Positions 18,799 through 29,900 of a stretch of 64,000 bases of DNA are shown one piece after another. Every line of letters begins with the position of its first letter. Positions within the stretch are counted from its first letter, which is position 1. Source of the stretch: Schizochytrium sp. CCTCC M209059 (Eukaryota > Sar > Bigyra > Thraustochytrida > Thraustochytriidae); NCBI GenBank assembly GCA_000818945.1, contig KN805409.1, positions 202,961 to 266,960 on the forward strand. Reading direction: 5' to 3'. The position numbers and the translations under genes are program-made. The notes beneath the pieces are model-generated. The model was not told the DNA's origin, did not search any database, and saw nothing but the letters and a program-made list of their open reading frames with translations.

Positions 18799-20382
18799 TC
18801 AGGCTGCGTCAAGATTTATCGAAGCTTGGTGGCGCCTGAAACGCGCCTTGTCGGCGCTCGTGGCTGCCTTTTTGGAAACGAGGATCTGCATGAGGGTGAT
18901 CAGCTTTGCGCCGGCCGGGGAACCCGTCATGTCCTCGACGGTCTGGAGCGCGTACGGCATGGCAAAAGCGGCGAGCTGCTTGGTTGCTGCACGACGCGCG
19001 AGGCGCTCTAGCGAGGAGGCAACGTAGATTTGGGCGTCTGCATTATTCTTGTGGCGCAGCGCCAGCGCTACCATGCGACGTGCGCATCGGTAGTCGTCGG
19101 CCTCGAGCACGCGTACAGCGCGTTTCGAAACATTGAGCTCGCGCTCCTTGTTGCTCGAGAATAGTCCGCTCACACGCTCATACATGGCCTTGGACAGAGG
19201 ATCCCAACACACGTACAAGTGGATGGTGTAAAGAACATTGATGTCCAGCGCGCGACTCGTCGTTGACGTGTCCGGATACATGGTCGCATCGAGAAGCTCG
19301 TTGAGCCAGCCAGGGTTCTCCTCAATCATGTACAAACCCGCACGGTGAAAGAGGTCCAAGACCCCGCATTCATTGATGATATCTGCGTGTACTTGCAGAC
19401 CGCGCAAGAGGCTGGCTTTGTCGAGACCAGCCGGTTGCCATACGCCCTGAATGGCCCGCACCGTATCCTCAAAGGCCCGCGCTCGCAGCTCGGAGGGGAG
19501 GCCCATTTCATGGGCCAAGAGCACGAGCTTGACGGCGAGAGTCTCCGACAGCGCGACGCTCTTTAGATCCCGCGACTGCATTGAAAGCACGAGCGGCATC
19601 TGCTCGAGCATTTCAGGCGCGTATTGTCGAATCGGGTCCAGACCGTGGTCCAGCTCAATAATGATGCGAGTGTCTCTGGGCGCCGCCTCGAAGGCGGCAC
19701 GCGTCTCAGCACCCTCGACGTCCTGAGACTCGTCGTAGTCGGCTCCGCCCTGCGCACTCTCGGGCCCCGACGCGCCCAGCAGTTCGTAGGCGAACTGTTC
19801 ATTGGCAAAGGCAACATACACGCAACAGTCGCTCATTGAAACGATAGTATTGTCGTTGGCAATCTTCGTCTCTCCATTCGCAAGAAGCGCATCCGTGTCA
19901 TCGGTGCGAGTGCTCACCGCGAGCGCAGTGACGGCGCGTCGGTCGCCGCCTCGAGGCACGCTCCGAGAAGCCCTGACCAGTCGCGCCAGGGACGACCTCG
20001 CGCCGGAAGAGGACGTCCCGTCGGGATTGCTTGCAAAGCCGCACAGAGAGCAGAGCCCAAAGTACCTGCTGAGGATCTCCTCGTCGAAGCGCGTGACCCA
20101 CTCGCTCAGACCCTGGCCCGGACCGTACGCCAGGTACAACGCGAAGCCATTCTCGCCCGCGCCGGCTCTGCGGGCTCCGTTCAGTCCACGGAAGCGGGCT
20201 CCGCTGCCGCCAGTGGTGTCGGTGTCAGGCTCCGTCTCGTCGTCCTCGTCGCGCTCGGCGTCGTAGTCGTCCTCGTCGTCCTCGTCCTCGTCCTCGTAGT
20301 CGTCGTCGTGCTCGGCCTTGGCGCGGCGCCGCTGGCGCTGCTGTCGCAGCCAGAGTCTGTGTTCGCCTGCGGCGCTGGGCAC
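18799..20382 (-). CDS. Unrecognised alpha-helical protein with acidic N-terminal tract; 5' end unresolved
   Basis: A frame of about 527 codons ending in TGA at 18799-18801. The N-terminal part holds a strongly acidic block of alternating Asp/Glu with Tyr (residues ~25-55). Then comes a compact region (G-F-A-L-Y-L-A-Y-G-P-G-Q-G-L-S-E-W) with a C-S-L-C-G-F pair, and a largely helical C-terminal half. No signature motif is recognised; an armadillo- or HEAT-like helical repeat is possible but unproven. The frame has no ATG before residue ~180: the leftmost start (20382) is GTG, and the frame stays open without ATG to about 20550. A spliced upstream exon, or a sequencing frame error near the very GC-rich 20390-20460, is therefore likely. 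The coding nature of 18799 to about 20310 is well supported; the exact start is not. Confidence 0.65.
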   Translation of the reverse strand: MPSAAGEHRLWLRQQRQRRRAKAEHDDDYEDEDEDDEDDYDAERDEDDETEPDTDTTGGSGARFRGLNGARRAGAGENGFALYLAYGPGQGLSEWVTRFDEEILSRYFGLCSLCGFASNPDGTSSSGARSSLARLVRASRSVPRGGDRRAVTALAVSTRTDDTDALLANGETKIANDNTIVSMSDCCVYVAFANEQFAYELLGASGPESAQGGADYDESQDVEGAETRAAFEAAPRDTRIIIELDHGLDPIRQYAPEMLEQMPLVLSMQSRDLKSVALSETLAVKLVLLAHEMGLPSELRARAFEDTVRAIQGVWQPAGLDKASLLRGLQVHADIINECGVLDLFHRAGLYMIEENPGWLNELLDATMYPDTSTTSRALDINVLYTIHLYVCWDPLSKAMYERVSGLFSSNKERELNVSKRAVRVLEADDYRCARRMVALALRHKNNADAQIYVASSLERLARRAATKQLAAFAMPYALQTVEDMTGSPAGAKLITLMQILVSKKAATSADKARFRRHQASINLDAA

Positions 20383-21676
20383 GGCGCGCGCGCCGCCCTC
20401 GCGCGGCGGCGGCGCGCCGCGCGCGCCGCGCCGCGCAGCCGCCGTGCACAGCGGACTCCGCTCCGGTTCTGTGCCGCGCCAAGTGAGAAAAAGTCCAACA
20501 CGAGAGAGGAGAGGAAAAGAAAGGAAAAGAAAGGAAAGCGCGGGCCCAATGCGTTATACGCCGCAGGCAAGTCGACTATCCGCGCGTACGCAATGACTTA
20601 TACGCCTCTACACTGCCGCAGATGTCCCCCGCGGCGCGTACCAACCTCCGGAGAAGACCGACCGAGGCGACGAAGCCACAGCGTCCTCGCGCTCCGTCAG
20701 AGAGAGCCCTCGATTATGCGTCGCTCCGCGTGCTGCTCGAGGTCTCGGGCAGTCAGGTTGCAGGTTTGCTTTGCTCTCGCTCGAGCGCCTCGCGCCCGCG
20801 ACGATCGCAAATGGTGCGTGTGCGCGCCAGTGTGTGCTTTGCTTCTTTTAGCTGGGCTTGCTCGCCTCGGCCTTGCTTGGCCCTGGCAGCGCGTGCACGC
20901 GCCGCAAAAGCCAAGCCAAGCCAAGCCAAACCAAGGCCTCGTTCGCGTTGCGGACACGGACGCAGCGCAACGCGGTGCGTCGCGCTGGCCGCCGTTGGCC
21001 GCTGGCAGCAGCGCGGGCGGGCGGGCGGAACCCGCGCGGCACGGCCTCGCCAACGGCGCGGAAGTGGAATGCGGCTTTGTTTTGGTGAATTTTGATGATA
21101 TCGCGGCGTACGTCATGGTGCCTGTGATGGTCCTCCAAAAGTGTCTCTGCGCTGGATCGTGGAAACCGAGGATAGGTGGTCTTCGCTCCAGCTTCTTCTT
21201 CTTCTTCTTCTTCTTCGCGCGAGCCTTGGTTGGTGGCATGCATGGCCGCCGCGGTCGCCGCAGACGACAATGGCTCCGGGGCTGGCTGCCTGCCCGGCTC
21301 CGTGCCGACGAGGAGCGAGAGACGGGAGGCGAAACCCGCCGCAGCGCAGCAAGCAGCGCAGAACGTCTCCAAAAGGCCGCGAAACCCCTTCGATTCTGAC
21401 AGGGCGTCGGGATGGCTGCACGCAACAGCACGCGACAGCAAGCAAGAGCCGAGCCGAGGGCAAGCTGTGGCTCTGCAAAAGAGCGAGTCCGAGACGGTCG
21501 CGGATCGAGAAAGGAACGGCCAATGGAGCCACCACTGCTGTGGCCGCAACCCGGGAGCGCAAGCTGCCGGCCATCTTAAACTTCGGGGGCTGGCCAGAAC
21601 CCGCGCACAGACATACAGACAGTCAGTCAGTCAGTCACCAAAGCAGCTTGAGGGCGAGAGGAGAAGTGAGAGGAAG

Positions 21677-21722
21677 GTGGTCGGTCGGTCGGTTGGTCGG
21701 TCGGTCGGTCGGTCGGTCGGTC
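21677..21722. repeat. GGTC tetranucleotide array
   Basis: About eleven GGTC units with one GGTT interruption. Confidence 0.85.
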
Positions 21723-22376
21723 ACAAGACGCGGAGAAAGCCTTTGCAGACTGGGAAACACCATTGTGAATGCACGTGCACCTCATCACTATGGTTCGCAT
21801 CGGCAAGTTACAAGCGAGTGAATGACATCGGGAGCCGCGAGACACCTTTGCGGTCGCAACTCAAAGGGTTTCGGATCGCTGATTCCCACGTCCTTGCCAC
21901 TCCTTTTCAGAAGAAATTTGTCTTATTACATAATTTACATCTAAGCCATTGCGTTTCGGCAGATAATCTCTCTCTCTCATCACGATGCAGCCTGAGAGAG
22001 TCGCGAGAGCTCAGAATCTTGGTCTTCAACGAAGAAGCATTCGAAGGAGAAACATGGACAGATTATGGCCTCTCTAGCTGGCACATCTTTCGTCATTATT
22101 ACTACACAGATCATCCCAGCCAATACTTGTACATTCGCACTGCACGTCCTCTAAAAACCCCAAGCGACCCATCTCTTAGGCTGCCTGCCACGTGCATCTC
22201 TCCGAGGACTGTCCTCTTTAACGCATTCTGTATACCGTCAATACTACTGATAAGACAGTGAAGCCACTGCTGCCTCTCTGAGACCCAAAGTAAAGGCGGC
22301 AGCGGCACAAGTCGAGAATGCGCGCGCGCAAGTCGGCTATCGCTTTCTTCCAGTGTGCGTCGGCTGACCTGGAGGG

Positions 22377-22432
22377 CAAGCAGAGCAAGCAGAGCAAGCA
22401 GAGCAAGCAGAGCAAGCAGAGCAAGCAGAGCA
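22377..22432. repeat. CAAGCAGAG 9-bp array
   Basis: Six near-perfect copies of a 9-bp unit, about 310 bp upstream of the Ubc13 start codon. One frame reads as repeated K-Q-S, but there is no reason to think it is translated. Confidence 0.85.
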
Positions 22433-22739
22433 AGAGCGAAGCAGGCGAAGATTGCTCGCTCGCTTGCGTGCCCGCTTGCTTGCTGCGCGCGCGCGAGACG
22501 GGCGTGCGGGCGTGCGTGCGTGGGAGGCCTGCGTCCTTGACGGCCGGCCGGCCGAGCACCCGCGGCGCCACAGACACCCCGGGCGGGCGGGCAGACGGAC
22601 GGACACCGGGCTCGAATCGAGGTCACCGAGCGCCGCCTGCGCGTCGAGGACGACAACGACGCGGCGAGCCTGACCCCGCGCGAGTGAGCGACCGCGAGAG
22701 CGCGAGAGCGAAGAAAGGAAAGAGCAAGAGCTTGCCACG

Positions 22740-23201
22740 ATGGACCCGACGACGGGACTACCGCGGCGCATCGTCAAGGAAACCCAGAGACTCCAGGCCG
22801 AGCCCGTCGCGGGTATCCAATGCGAGCCTTTCCCAGAGAACCCGCGCCACTTCAAGGTGGTCCTCTCAGGCCCGTCGGAAACGCCCTATGAAGGCGGTGT
22901 CTTCCACCTTGAGCTCTTCCTCCCTGCCGACTATCCCATGGCTCCCCCCAAGGTCCGTATGCTCACCAAGCTGTACCACCCGAACTTTGACCTCATTGGT
23001 CGGATCTGTCTCGACATCCTCAAGGACAAGTGGTCTCCTGCGCTGCAGATTCGCACCGTCCTGCTCAGCATCCAGGCGCTCCTCTCTACGCCCGAGCCTG
23101 ACGATCCACTCGACCCCAAAATTGCCGAACACTGGAAGCGCGACAGGGAAGACGCCGAGGAGACTGCTCGCGAGTACACGCGTAAATACGCCGTGCCCTG
23201 A
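22740..23201 (+). CDS. UBC13: Ubiquitin-conjugating enzyme E2 N (Ubc13), Lys63-chain specific
   Basis: A protein of 153 residues, the normal family length, with an ATG at 22740. The whole protein is a UBC fold. It has H-P-N at 80-82, the catalytic Cys90 in G-R-I-C-L-D-I-L, and the family-characteristic D-K-W-S-P-A-L-Q-I-R-T-V-L-L-S-I-Q-A-L-L run, which separates Ubc13 from other E2s. The Y-P-M loop (Met67), used by Ubc13 for RING E3 contact, is present. With an Mms2/Uev partner it builds Lys63-linked ubiquitin chains in DNA-damage tolerance and signalling, in cytosol and nucleus. A single exon with no oddities. It converges with the giant cyclase gene 717 bp downstream. Confidence 0.97.
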   Translation: MDPTTGLPRRIVKETQRLQAEPVAGIQCEPFPENPRHFKVVLSGPSETPYEGGVFHLELFLPADYPMAPPKVRMLTKLYHPNFDLIGRICLDILKDKWSPALQIRTVLLSIQALLSTPEPDDPLDPKIAEHWKRDREDAEETAREYTRKYAVP

Positions 23202-23918
23202 TCCATGATGCGATCAACGAACCCATCCCTTCCTCTCACACTTTGCGAAAAATGTCTTTGCTCTGGCGTAGAATTTTTGCACAGCGTGGGTAAAAACCGG
23301 CGCGACGTGGACTATTTTCTCCCTCAACCTCCCATTCCCCCTTTTCTAGTTTGCTCGTGTGCCCAGACACCACTTCTACATCACTTCGTCGTGTCTGCAT
23401 TAATTTTCCGCGAAAGGTCGAGCGCACCTTGGGTGAGCCCTCTCTCTCTCTCTCTCTTTCTTTCTCTCTCTCTCTCTCTCCCATCGCTCTCTCTCATCAT
23501 GATTTGTTGTCTGCTCTGGGATATGCATGGCTTGTACGGTACAACCATCGCCAAGATCAACGAGCAGACAAAACATAATAACAAACGAGGAGAGAAAACA
23601 AAAGAAAACAAAAAGATGAAACACAAAAAAATGGAAAAGAGAATACATAACGTAATTTTTCTTTGCGTCAGTCAATCAATTTTGGGATAGGTCAAGTCGA
23701 GTCGCAGCTACCTGCCTGCCTGCCTGTCTGCCTGTCTGCCTACACGGCAGTTCGCATGCGCTCCAGGTACGCAAGCACATCACAAAAAGTCTGCGAAAAG
23801 GACGAGATGCTGGCCTGCGCATGATAGGAGAAGGCTTCTTCCTTTCCCCTTCGTACCTTTCTGCACAAAAAGTTGAGCTTTCTCGCCCTCCTTTTATCGT
23901 CGCAGCCATGTTCCTACC
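23202..23918. other. Intergenic, convergent 3' regions with CT array
   Basis: Between the ends of Ubc13 (+) and the cyclase (-). It holds a (CT)n tract at 23439-23482 with a few extra Ts, an A-rich stretch (about 23565-23645), and TGCC/TGTC repeats near 23713-23740. No gene is seen. Confidence 0.65.
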
Positions 23919-26900
23919 TTACACAGATGGTGCGGCAGTGTGAGCCTTGCGCAGGCCACGCTTCTCACCTTCTACAGCAGCATCGTGATAACCACCCACA
24001 ATCGCCGTGTGAACACCATCCTGAGGCTTCCGTGGTGATTTCAGCTGTTGCTGCTGCTGCTGCTGCTTTTGCTGCATCGAGCCACTCACAGACTGTCGCG
24101 AGCTGCTCGACCGTCGACGCAAACGCGCAGCGTAAGAGTCTTCTAAATCTAGACTTCCAGCAGCCGTAGATCGACGCCTCGGCGACACTCCCTCTGCAGC
24201 CACTGCAGTCAAGACGCGCACCAAGTCGCCCGTCGAAGAACGACCTCCAGATCGCCATGTCTGTAGCGTGAGGTTGAAGGAAACGGGAAAGCTCTTGGCA
24301 GTTTCCACGTCAGCAAAACTCGACTGCAGTCCGCTATCCTGACGCGTGAGCGACTCGGCACAATGTTTGTGCAAGAGGAAAGCAGACAACCGCGACTCCA
24401 CCACCATCTTGAGCTTGCTTGCGAACCGCGAAGCCTTGCGAAAACATGAGGCTGCCTTCACAGACTTGTCTCGCAAAAGGTAGAGCAGGCCCTTGCAGCG
24501 GTAGGCGACAGGTCGCGACGAAGGAAAGGTCTCCGCGTACGTCTTGAAGCTTTTGCAGAGATGCTTTATAGTATCGTGCGTGATCGGCGCACTCAGACGC
24601 TTGCTCTTTTGGCCGTGCGACTTGCCGCCGCCCAAAGCAGCCGCCGCAGCTGAGGACACCGCGCCCCCTGCTTCACTTCCCGAAGGGACTGACTGAAAGC
24701 GCACAATTTGAATCAGCGCATAAAAAAGCATCTCGTAGGCCATGCCGAGGTACCACACCAATGGCGTCTGCGCCGCGTCAACCAAAAGATTCCATGCAAC
24801 CGTCGCATGCTGCGTTGCCTCTGAACGGCTATATATTGGCAAATTCCGGTCACCGAGCTTCCAAGCCTGTAGCGCCGCCCAGAGAATCTGATCCACGCGC
24901 ATGAGACGCTCGACTCCCAACGGGTTCATGCGAGACGGGACCTCGACGTCAAAGTAGCCTTCGCCTCGCGCAATCGAGGCCGCAGCCGCAGCCGCAGCCG
25001 CGCCCTGCTGGGACGCTGGGACGCTGTTTACGCTTGAAGGACGATGAAGATCACGACCACTGCCAGTGCGCTTCAGGAAAGTCTGCCGTCGACCGGTGGC
25101 TCTTCGCTCCCCGCCGCGGCCCTCTCCGCCGCGCCCTTCGCCGCGCGCTGCATTGCCCACAGTGTGCCCCCCCGCAGAAGACCGCCCACCACTACCGCTG
25201 CCGCCATTGCTGCTCTTCATGGCAAAACGCCCAGTCGTCGCTGCTGCGGCAGCTGCTGCCGCCGCCGTCGCCGTCGCCGTCGCGGCCTCTTCGTAGCTCG
25301 TGATCTCTGCGAGCGAGACGAGGAGACCATAGCGTCGGAATCGCACGAGGGCCGACCACGCCTCGCTCCAAACCAAAACTTGTGGACACTGCGAGGCGCG
25401 CGCAAAACTCTCCGCGACATCGCGGCATCCGCGCTCTGCGTCAATCAGCCTCCCTGTCTGCATCGCCACATTCGCTGCCATCAACTTGCACTCGACAAGC
25501 TGCTTGCGGTACACCTTGAACTTCATCAGGCTCGACGCGCGAAAGTGATTCTGTGCTTGCTGAAGTGCTCCTTGCGCATGCGCAAAATCCGCCTTGCTCA
25601 AAAAGCCTAAGGCACAAATCTCGTACAATGCGCCCGAAAAGAACTTGTGGTCTAAGCCCTCCATCCCCACGGCCTCAAGTCCACTTGCCAGTTGCGCCGC
25701 GGTGTCCAGAGTAAAGTGCGGCTTCATCTTCGTGTACTTGGGTGATACCGCACTCGCCAAAAAGGCGACAAATTGGATGAGCCCCGATTCTTTGGCCAGG
25801 CCTTGCGAAAGAAGCACAGAGACAAAGTCCTTCAAGAGAAAAACAAAGCGGTCATGCTCCATGTCGTAGAACATGCTCTGCAGCAAAAGTCCCTGCGTGC
25901 GAATCCAGTGTTCATTGTGCGCAAGGAATCGAGGCTCTTTGAAATCGACAGACTTGGCCGTGAAAAAGCTGCGCGGATGAAACATGGACGTGCTGCACAT
26001 GCGCTTCAACGACGGCAAACGGGGCCGCGCGACCCGGTGGCCTTCTCCGTGCGCGAGATCCGAGTTTAAATCAAGGCTCTCGGTGTCTGGGTCCGTTCGC
26101 GCTGACCCCGCGCGAGCGCGGCCAAAGCCCACGCTGCTCACGTCCGGAAAAACATCATCCGTGCCTCCGGTCTCTGCAATGCCTGGGGTTGACGCTGACC
26201 TTGGTTTGCCGAATGGGCTACTCGAGCCGGCAGTTCCTTCGTCGCTTCGGCCAAAGGCAGACGACCCGCGTCGCTGTGGGAGCATGACGGAGAGCCCCGG
26301 AATTCCCGATGCACCCGCGTCGGCGGATCGAGTCCGGTCCAAGGGCGCTGGCAGCGGAGCGCCGTGGCCCAAACCGGGCGTCGGCGCTGGCGTGCCACTT
26401 GGCATTGGACTGCCATTTGTGCTGCCACTTCCGACACTCACGGTGCTGCTACTACTGCTGCTAAAGTGCGGGAGCTGACCTTGGCGCCGCCCGCGACGTT
26501 TGCGCCTTTGCGACGACGTCGAGGCCGTCGTAGCCTCCTCTTCCCCTGGAGCGCTTCCGGTCGTGTTGGCCCGCTCCGTGCGAGAAATACCAGCAAACCC
26601 ATTGCGAGGTCGGTACAGACGTCGAAACGAGGAGTGGCTCGAAAGTACCGGAGGCGGAGTGGGTGGCAGCATCGTCGGGAGCATCGACGAGGCTTCCCCG
26701 TCCATGTTGTTGCTAGCACTGCCGATTGCTCCTCCGTCGACCGCAGAGCTCCACCCACCCTGCGTGTCGAGACCGTCCCATCCCGCGTTTTTCGAGAGCC
26801 CGAGCATCTCGTCAACCTGATGCAAATAAACTTTGGCGTCCTGATGTCTCCCTACGTATATGAGGAGATGGGCCAGCGTGAGCTTCATATTGGCCACGTC

Positions 26901-29900
26901 GCTTGCATCAAGAATTGTGGTCGTTGACTGCGTCGCAAGCTGTACCGCTTCCAAAAGATATCCACACGCCTGGTTGATCTGATCGTTTTTGAGCCGCGTG
27001 CACGCAGTCTTGTACAGGCACCGAACGGCGTTCTTCTCGTCTTTTGCCTTGCAGTAATGGTGCGCCAAGAGCGGCTCCACATACTCATTGTCCATCGTAC
27101 TGAGACATCGCGCGGTGAGCTGGTGATGTCGCTCGACTTCCCGTGGAGGAATCATCTTGTATATTGCATGATAATAATAGTCGTGCGCGACCCGATACAT
27201 CTTTTGTTCTGGCCCAAAGGCTGTGCTCACGCCGGGCCCGATGAATCGCTCACGCAGCAAGTCCTCCACGAGCCTTTCAAAATACCGATTATCAATGGTC
27301 TTGAGTTTCTCGCAGAAAATGTCATGCACGGTAAATCGCGACTTGGCGCTGCGGCAGAGCAAAAAGGTTTGCTGGAGATCCTCGTCGCGTAGACTAATGT
27401 TGATATCATCCCACTTGCGATACAGCTGCTCGTCACGATCCGACCGTGCCCCTGGAATAGCCGCAATGTGCTTGAACTTGATGAGTTCGTCGAGCTTGTC
27501 GTGCAAATCCGTGTAAATAATGAGATCTCTGAGCATGTGCACGGTGAATTCTGCCTCAAGAACGCACGCCCAAATAAAGGCATGCTGCACCTCTTCACGC
27601 AAATTATCGTAGCGCTGCAAGATCGCACCCTCCAAGCCGTCAGAGAAGACTTCCTCCATATCTTCGTCAAAGGTCCAGACCTGAGTCTCTTCGTCGCGTC
27701 GAATGTGCTTGTTTGCGAGCATTCCGCGCACATACTCGATGGCCCACAATGGCAAGCCATTGCATGAGTGCACCACACGCTTAATTATGTCTTGCGGCCA
27801 GATGGGAATATCAAACGTGTGCTTCAAAAGCTCCTCGATTTCGCCTTGACCCAACGGCTTCAGCTCAAAAGGATACAAAAAGGGGCTCTCTTGCACGCGA
27901 ATACGCAGGCGGTTTTGCACACGCTCCACCGCCGAGCTGCGCGTCGTCGCCACAACCATAAAGCCAGGGCATTGTGGGCCGACAATCGATCGCAAAAGCG
28001 ACATCGATAGCTCATCCATCCACTCAATGTCGTCCAGGGTGATGCAGACCTTGTGGTTGAGCTGATTGAGAGCTAGCATAACCACCAGCGCCATGACATC
28101 AGCAATGAGCGCATCGGTACCACTGAGATTCTTGTCCGATGATATGTCTTCCTTGAACTGCGTGTTCATACGCATTCCCTCAGCCTGGGCAGCTCCGCCT
28201 GTGGCTGTTGCCAAGACGTGGACAATGCACTGCGCCAGATCTTCGGCTTGGGAGCTCAAAAAGACGCGAATCGTCGTTTCATCGATCTTGGATGCAATTA
28301 GTGGATAATTGTAGCGAAAATGTAGCACTTGACGATTCAGCCGACGCTGCGTTGCAAGTTCATCGTCGTCTTCTACATCTACGTCCATGCCCAGCTTTAG
28401 GCTCTCGTGCCATTCGCTTCCGCCATAGCTTGAGTGGCGGCTCGCATTGAGATTGCGAAAGCGTAACTCATCATCTCCGCGCCCTGACGCATAGTACTCT
28501 GTACGAAGCGGAACGTTCTCTTGGCTCAAACATCGCTGCTTTCGGTCCTTGCCGTGACCATGGAGATGCCCTGCTCGCGGCCGAGATTGATGGTCTGTGC
28601 CTCGAAGCTTGTTTCGCGTATCGCTCCCGAGTCGCCGAATGCGTCCTAGCTTGCGACCGAGCTTTCGCTTGCCGCTTCCCTGCTTCTGTCGAGATTTGCG
28701 ACGCTTTGGCTTTCCCATGTGAGCACGCTCTTCATTGTTGCACTTACACTCGGACTCGTCTCCATAAGCGTCGTGTCTCTCGTCGTCCTCATCATCCTCG
28801 TCCTCATCCGAGTAAGAGAGAATGTCATTGTCCGAGACAAAGTCTTCTTCGTCTTCGTCATTGGCGTGTACACCGGCCCCTCGGTCCAAGTGGCGCCCAT
28901 GGGCCCCGCATCGGGTTCGGTAACAATTAGCCTTGGCTGCCGACGGAGACACAGACGTGCGAAAAAGTTCATCCGTCTCACCTCCAGTGACTGCAGCAGA
29001 AGTTTCATCACCGTCGGCGCTACGTGTTGTGCGTACGCTAATGCGCTTACGTTGCTGGTGTTCACGTTCTGTGTCACCCCGGCCCCCGAAAGTACGGAAA
29101 CTCATATTTTTCAAGTCGAGGTCGTCCGCATCGTTGGCGAGTGCTTCCGCTCGTCGGAACCGAGAGTTCCCATCGCGCTCGCCTTCGCGGTCGCTATGAA
29201 AGTCATCCTCTTTGTGGTCCATGTATCCATCATCGGAGTCGGATTCGTCGAGTTCGGACTCTGTTTCGGAAAATGATGACGACGTGTTTGTGCCCCCGAA
29301 TTGGCTGCTTGAATTGCTTGGGATACGTCCGCGTGCGTGTAGATCTTGCGTGGTCTGCTCGTTTTGCAAATGCTTCCCACTTTTCAGGCTGACCTCGGAA
29401 AGGTAGCTGTGCAATTGCCGCTGCTTGGCCCTGACGTCCTCGAAGTCCGCTCCATTTTCATTCTGAGCGGTAGTCACAGCGTTAATGCGGTATGCGGCTT
29501 GCTTTGCTTCGTGATCAATGTCGTACGGTTCATTCTGCAATTGTGCATTTCCAAACAGGTCAATATGTTTGCCGTGAGGCATGGACCGCCGTCGCCCCGC
29601 GCGGCTTTTCGGGGGCATTCCGGATGCTCGCATGGGGTCCATATCATGAAGAGTCTTGTGCATATCACCACTGGAAGTCAGATTCACTGAGGTGGTGCGC
29701 TCGTGGACCTCGAGACGCCGCTGGCTTCCACCGCTGCGTCGTTTCAGATAGTTTTGGTTCTTCGAAAGGATCGCTCCTCCTCCAGGGCCTGAGCCTCCCG
29801 TTGGATCTTTTGTACGTTCACTGCCAAGCCTGCTGTTCTTATCATGGCTGTAACGTTTATGCTTGAATAAGTGGCAGCTTTCCAGGTACTCGCCGCCCTC

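Larger units (their letters stand above)
20383..22739. other. Long intergenic region upstream of Ubc13
   Basis: It probably contains the missing 5' exon of the preceding minus-strand gene and the Ubc13 promoter. It holds the GGTC array (21677-21722) and the 9-bp array (22377-22432). Several 150-360-codon ORFs overlap on both strands without recognisable domains; the longest (21176-22261, +) is listed among the rejected items. Confidence 0.5.

Noticed and set aside
21176..22261. 361-codon plus-strand ORF
   Set aside because: It passes through GGTC simple sequence, has no recognisable domain and overlaps similar-length ORFs on the other strand; coding is possible but unsupported.
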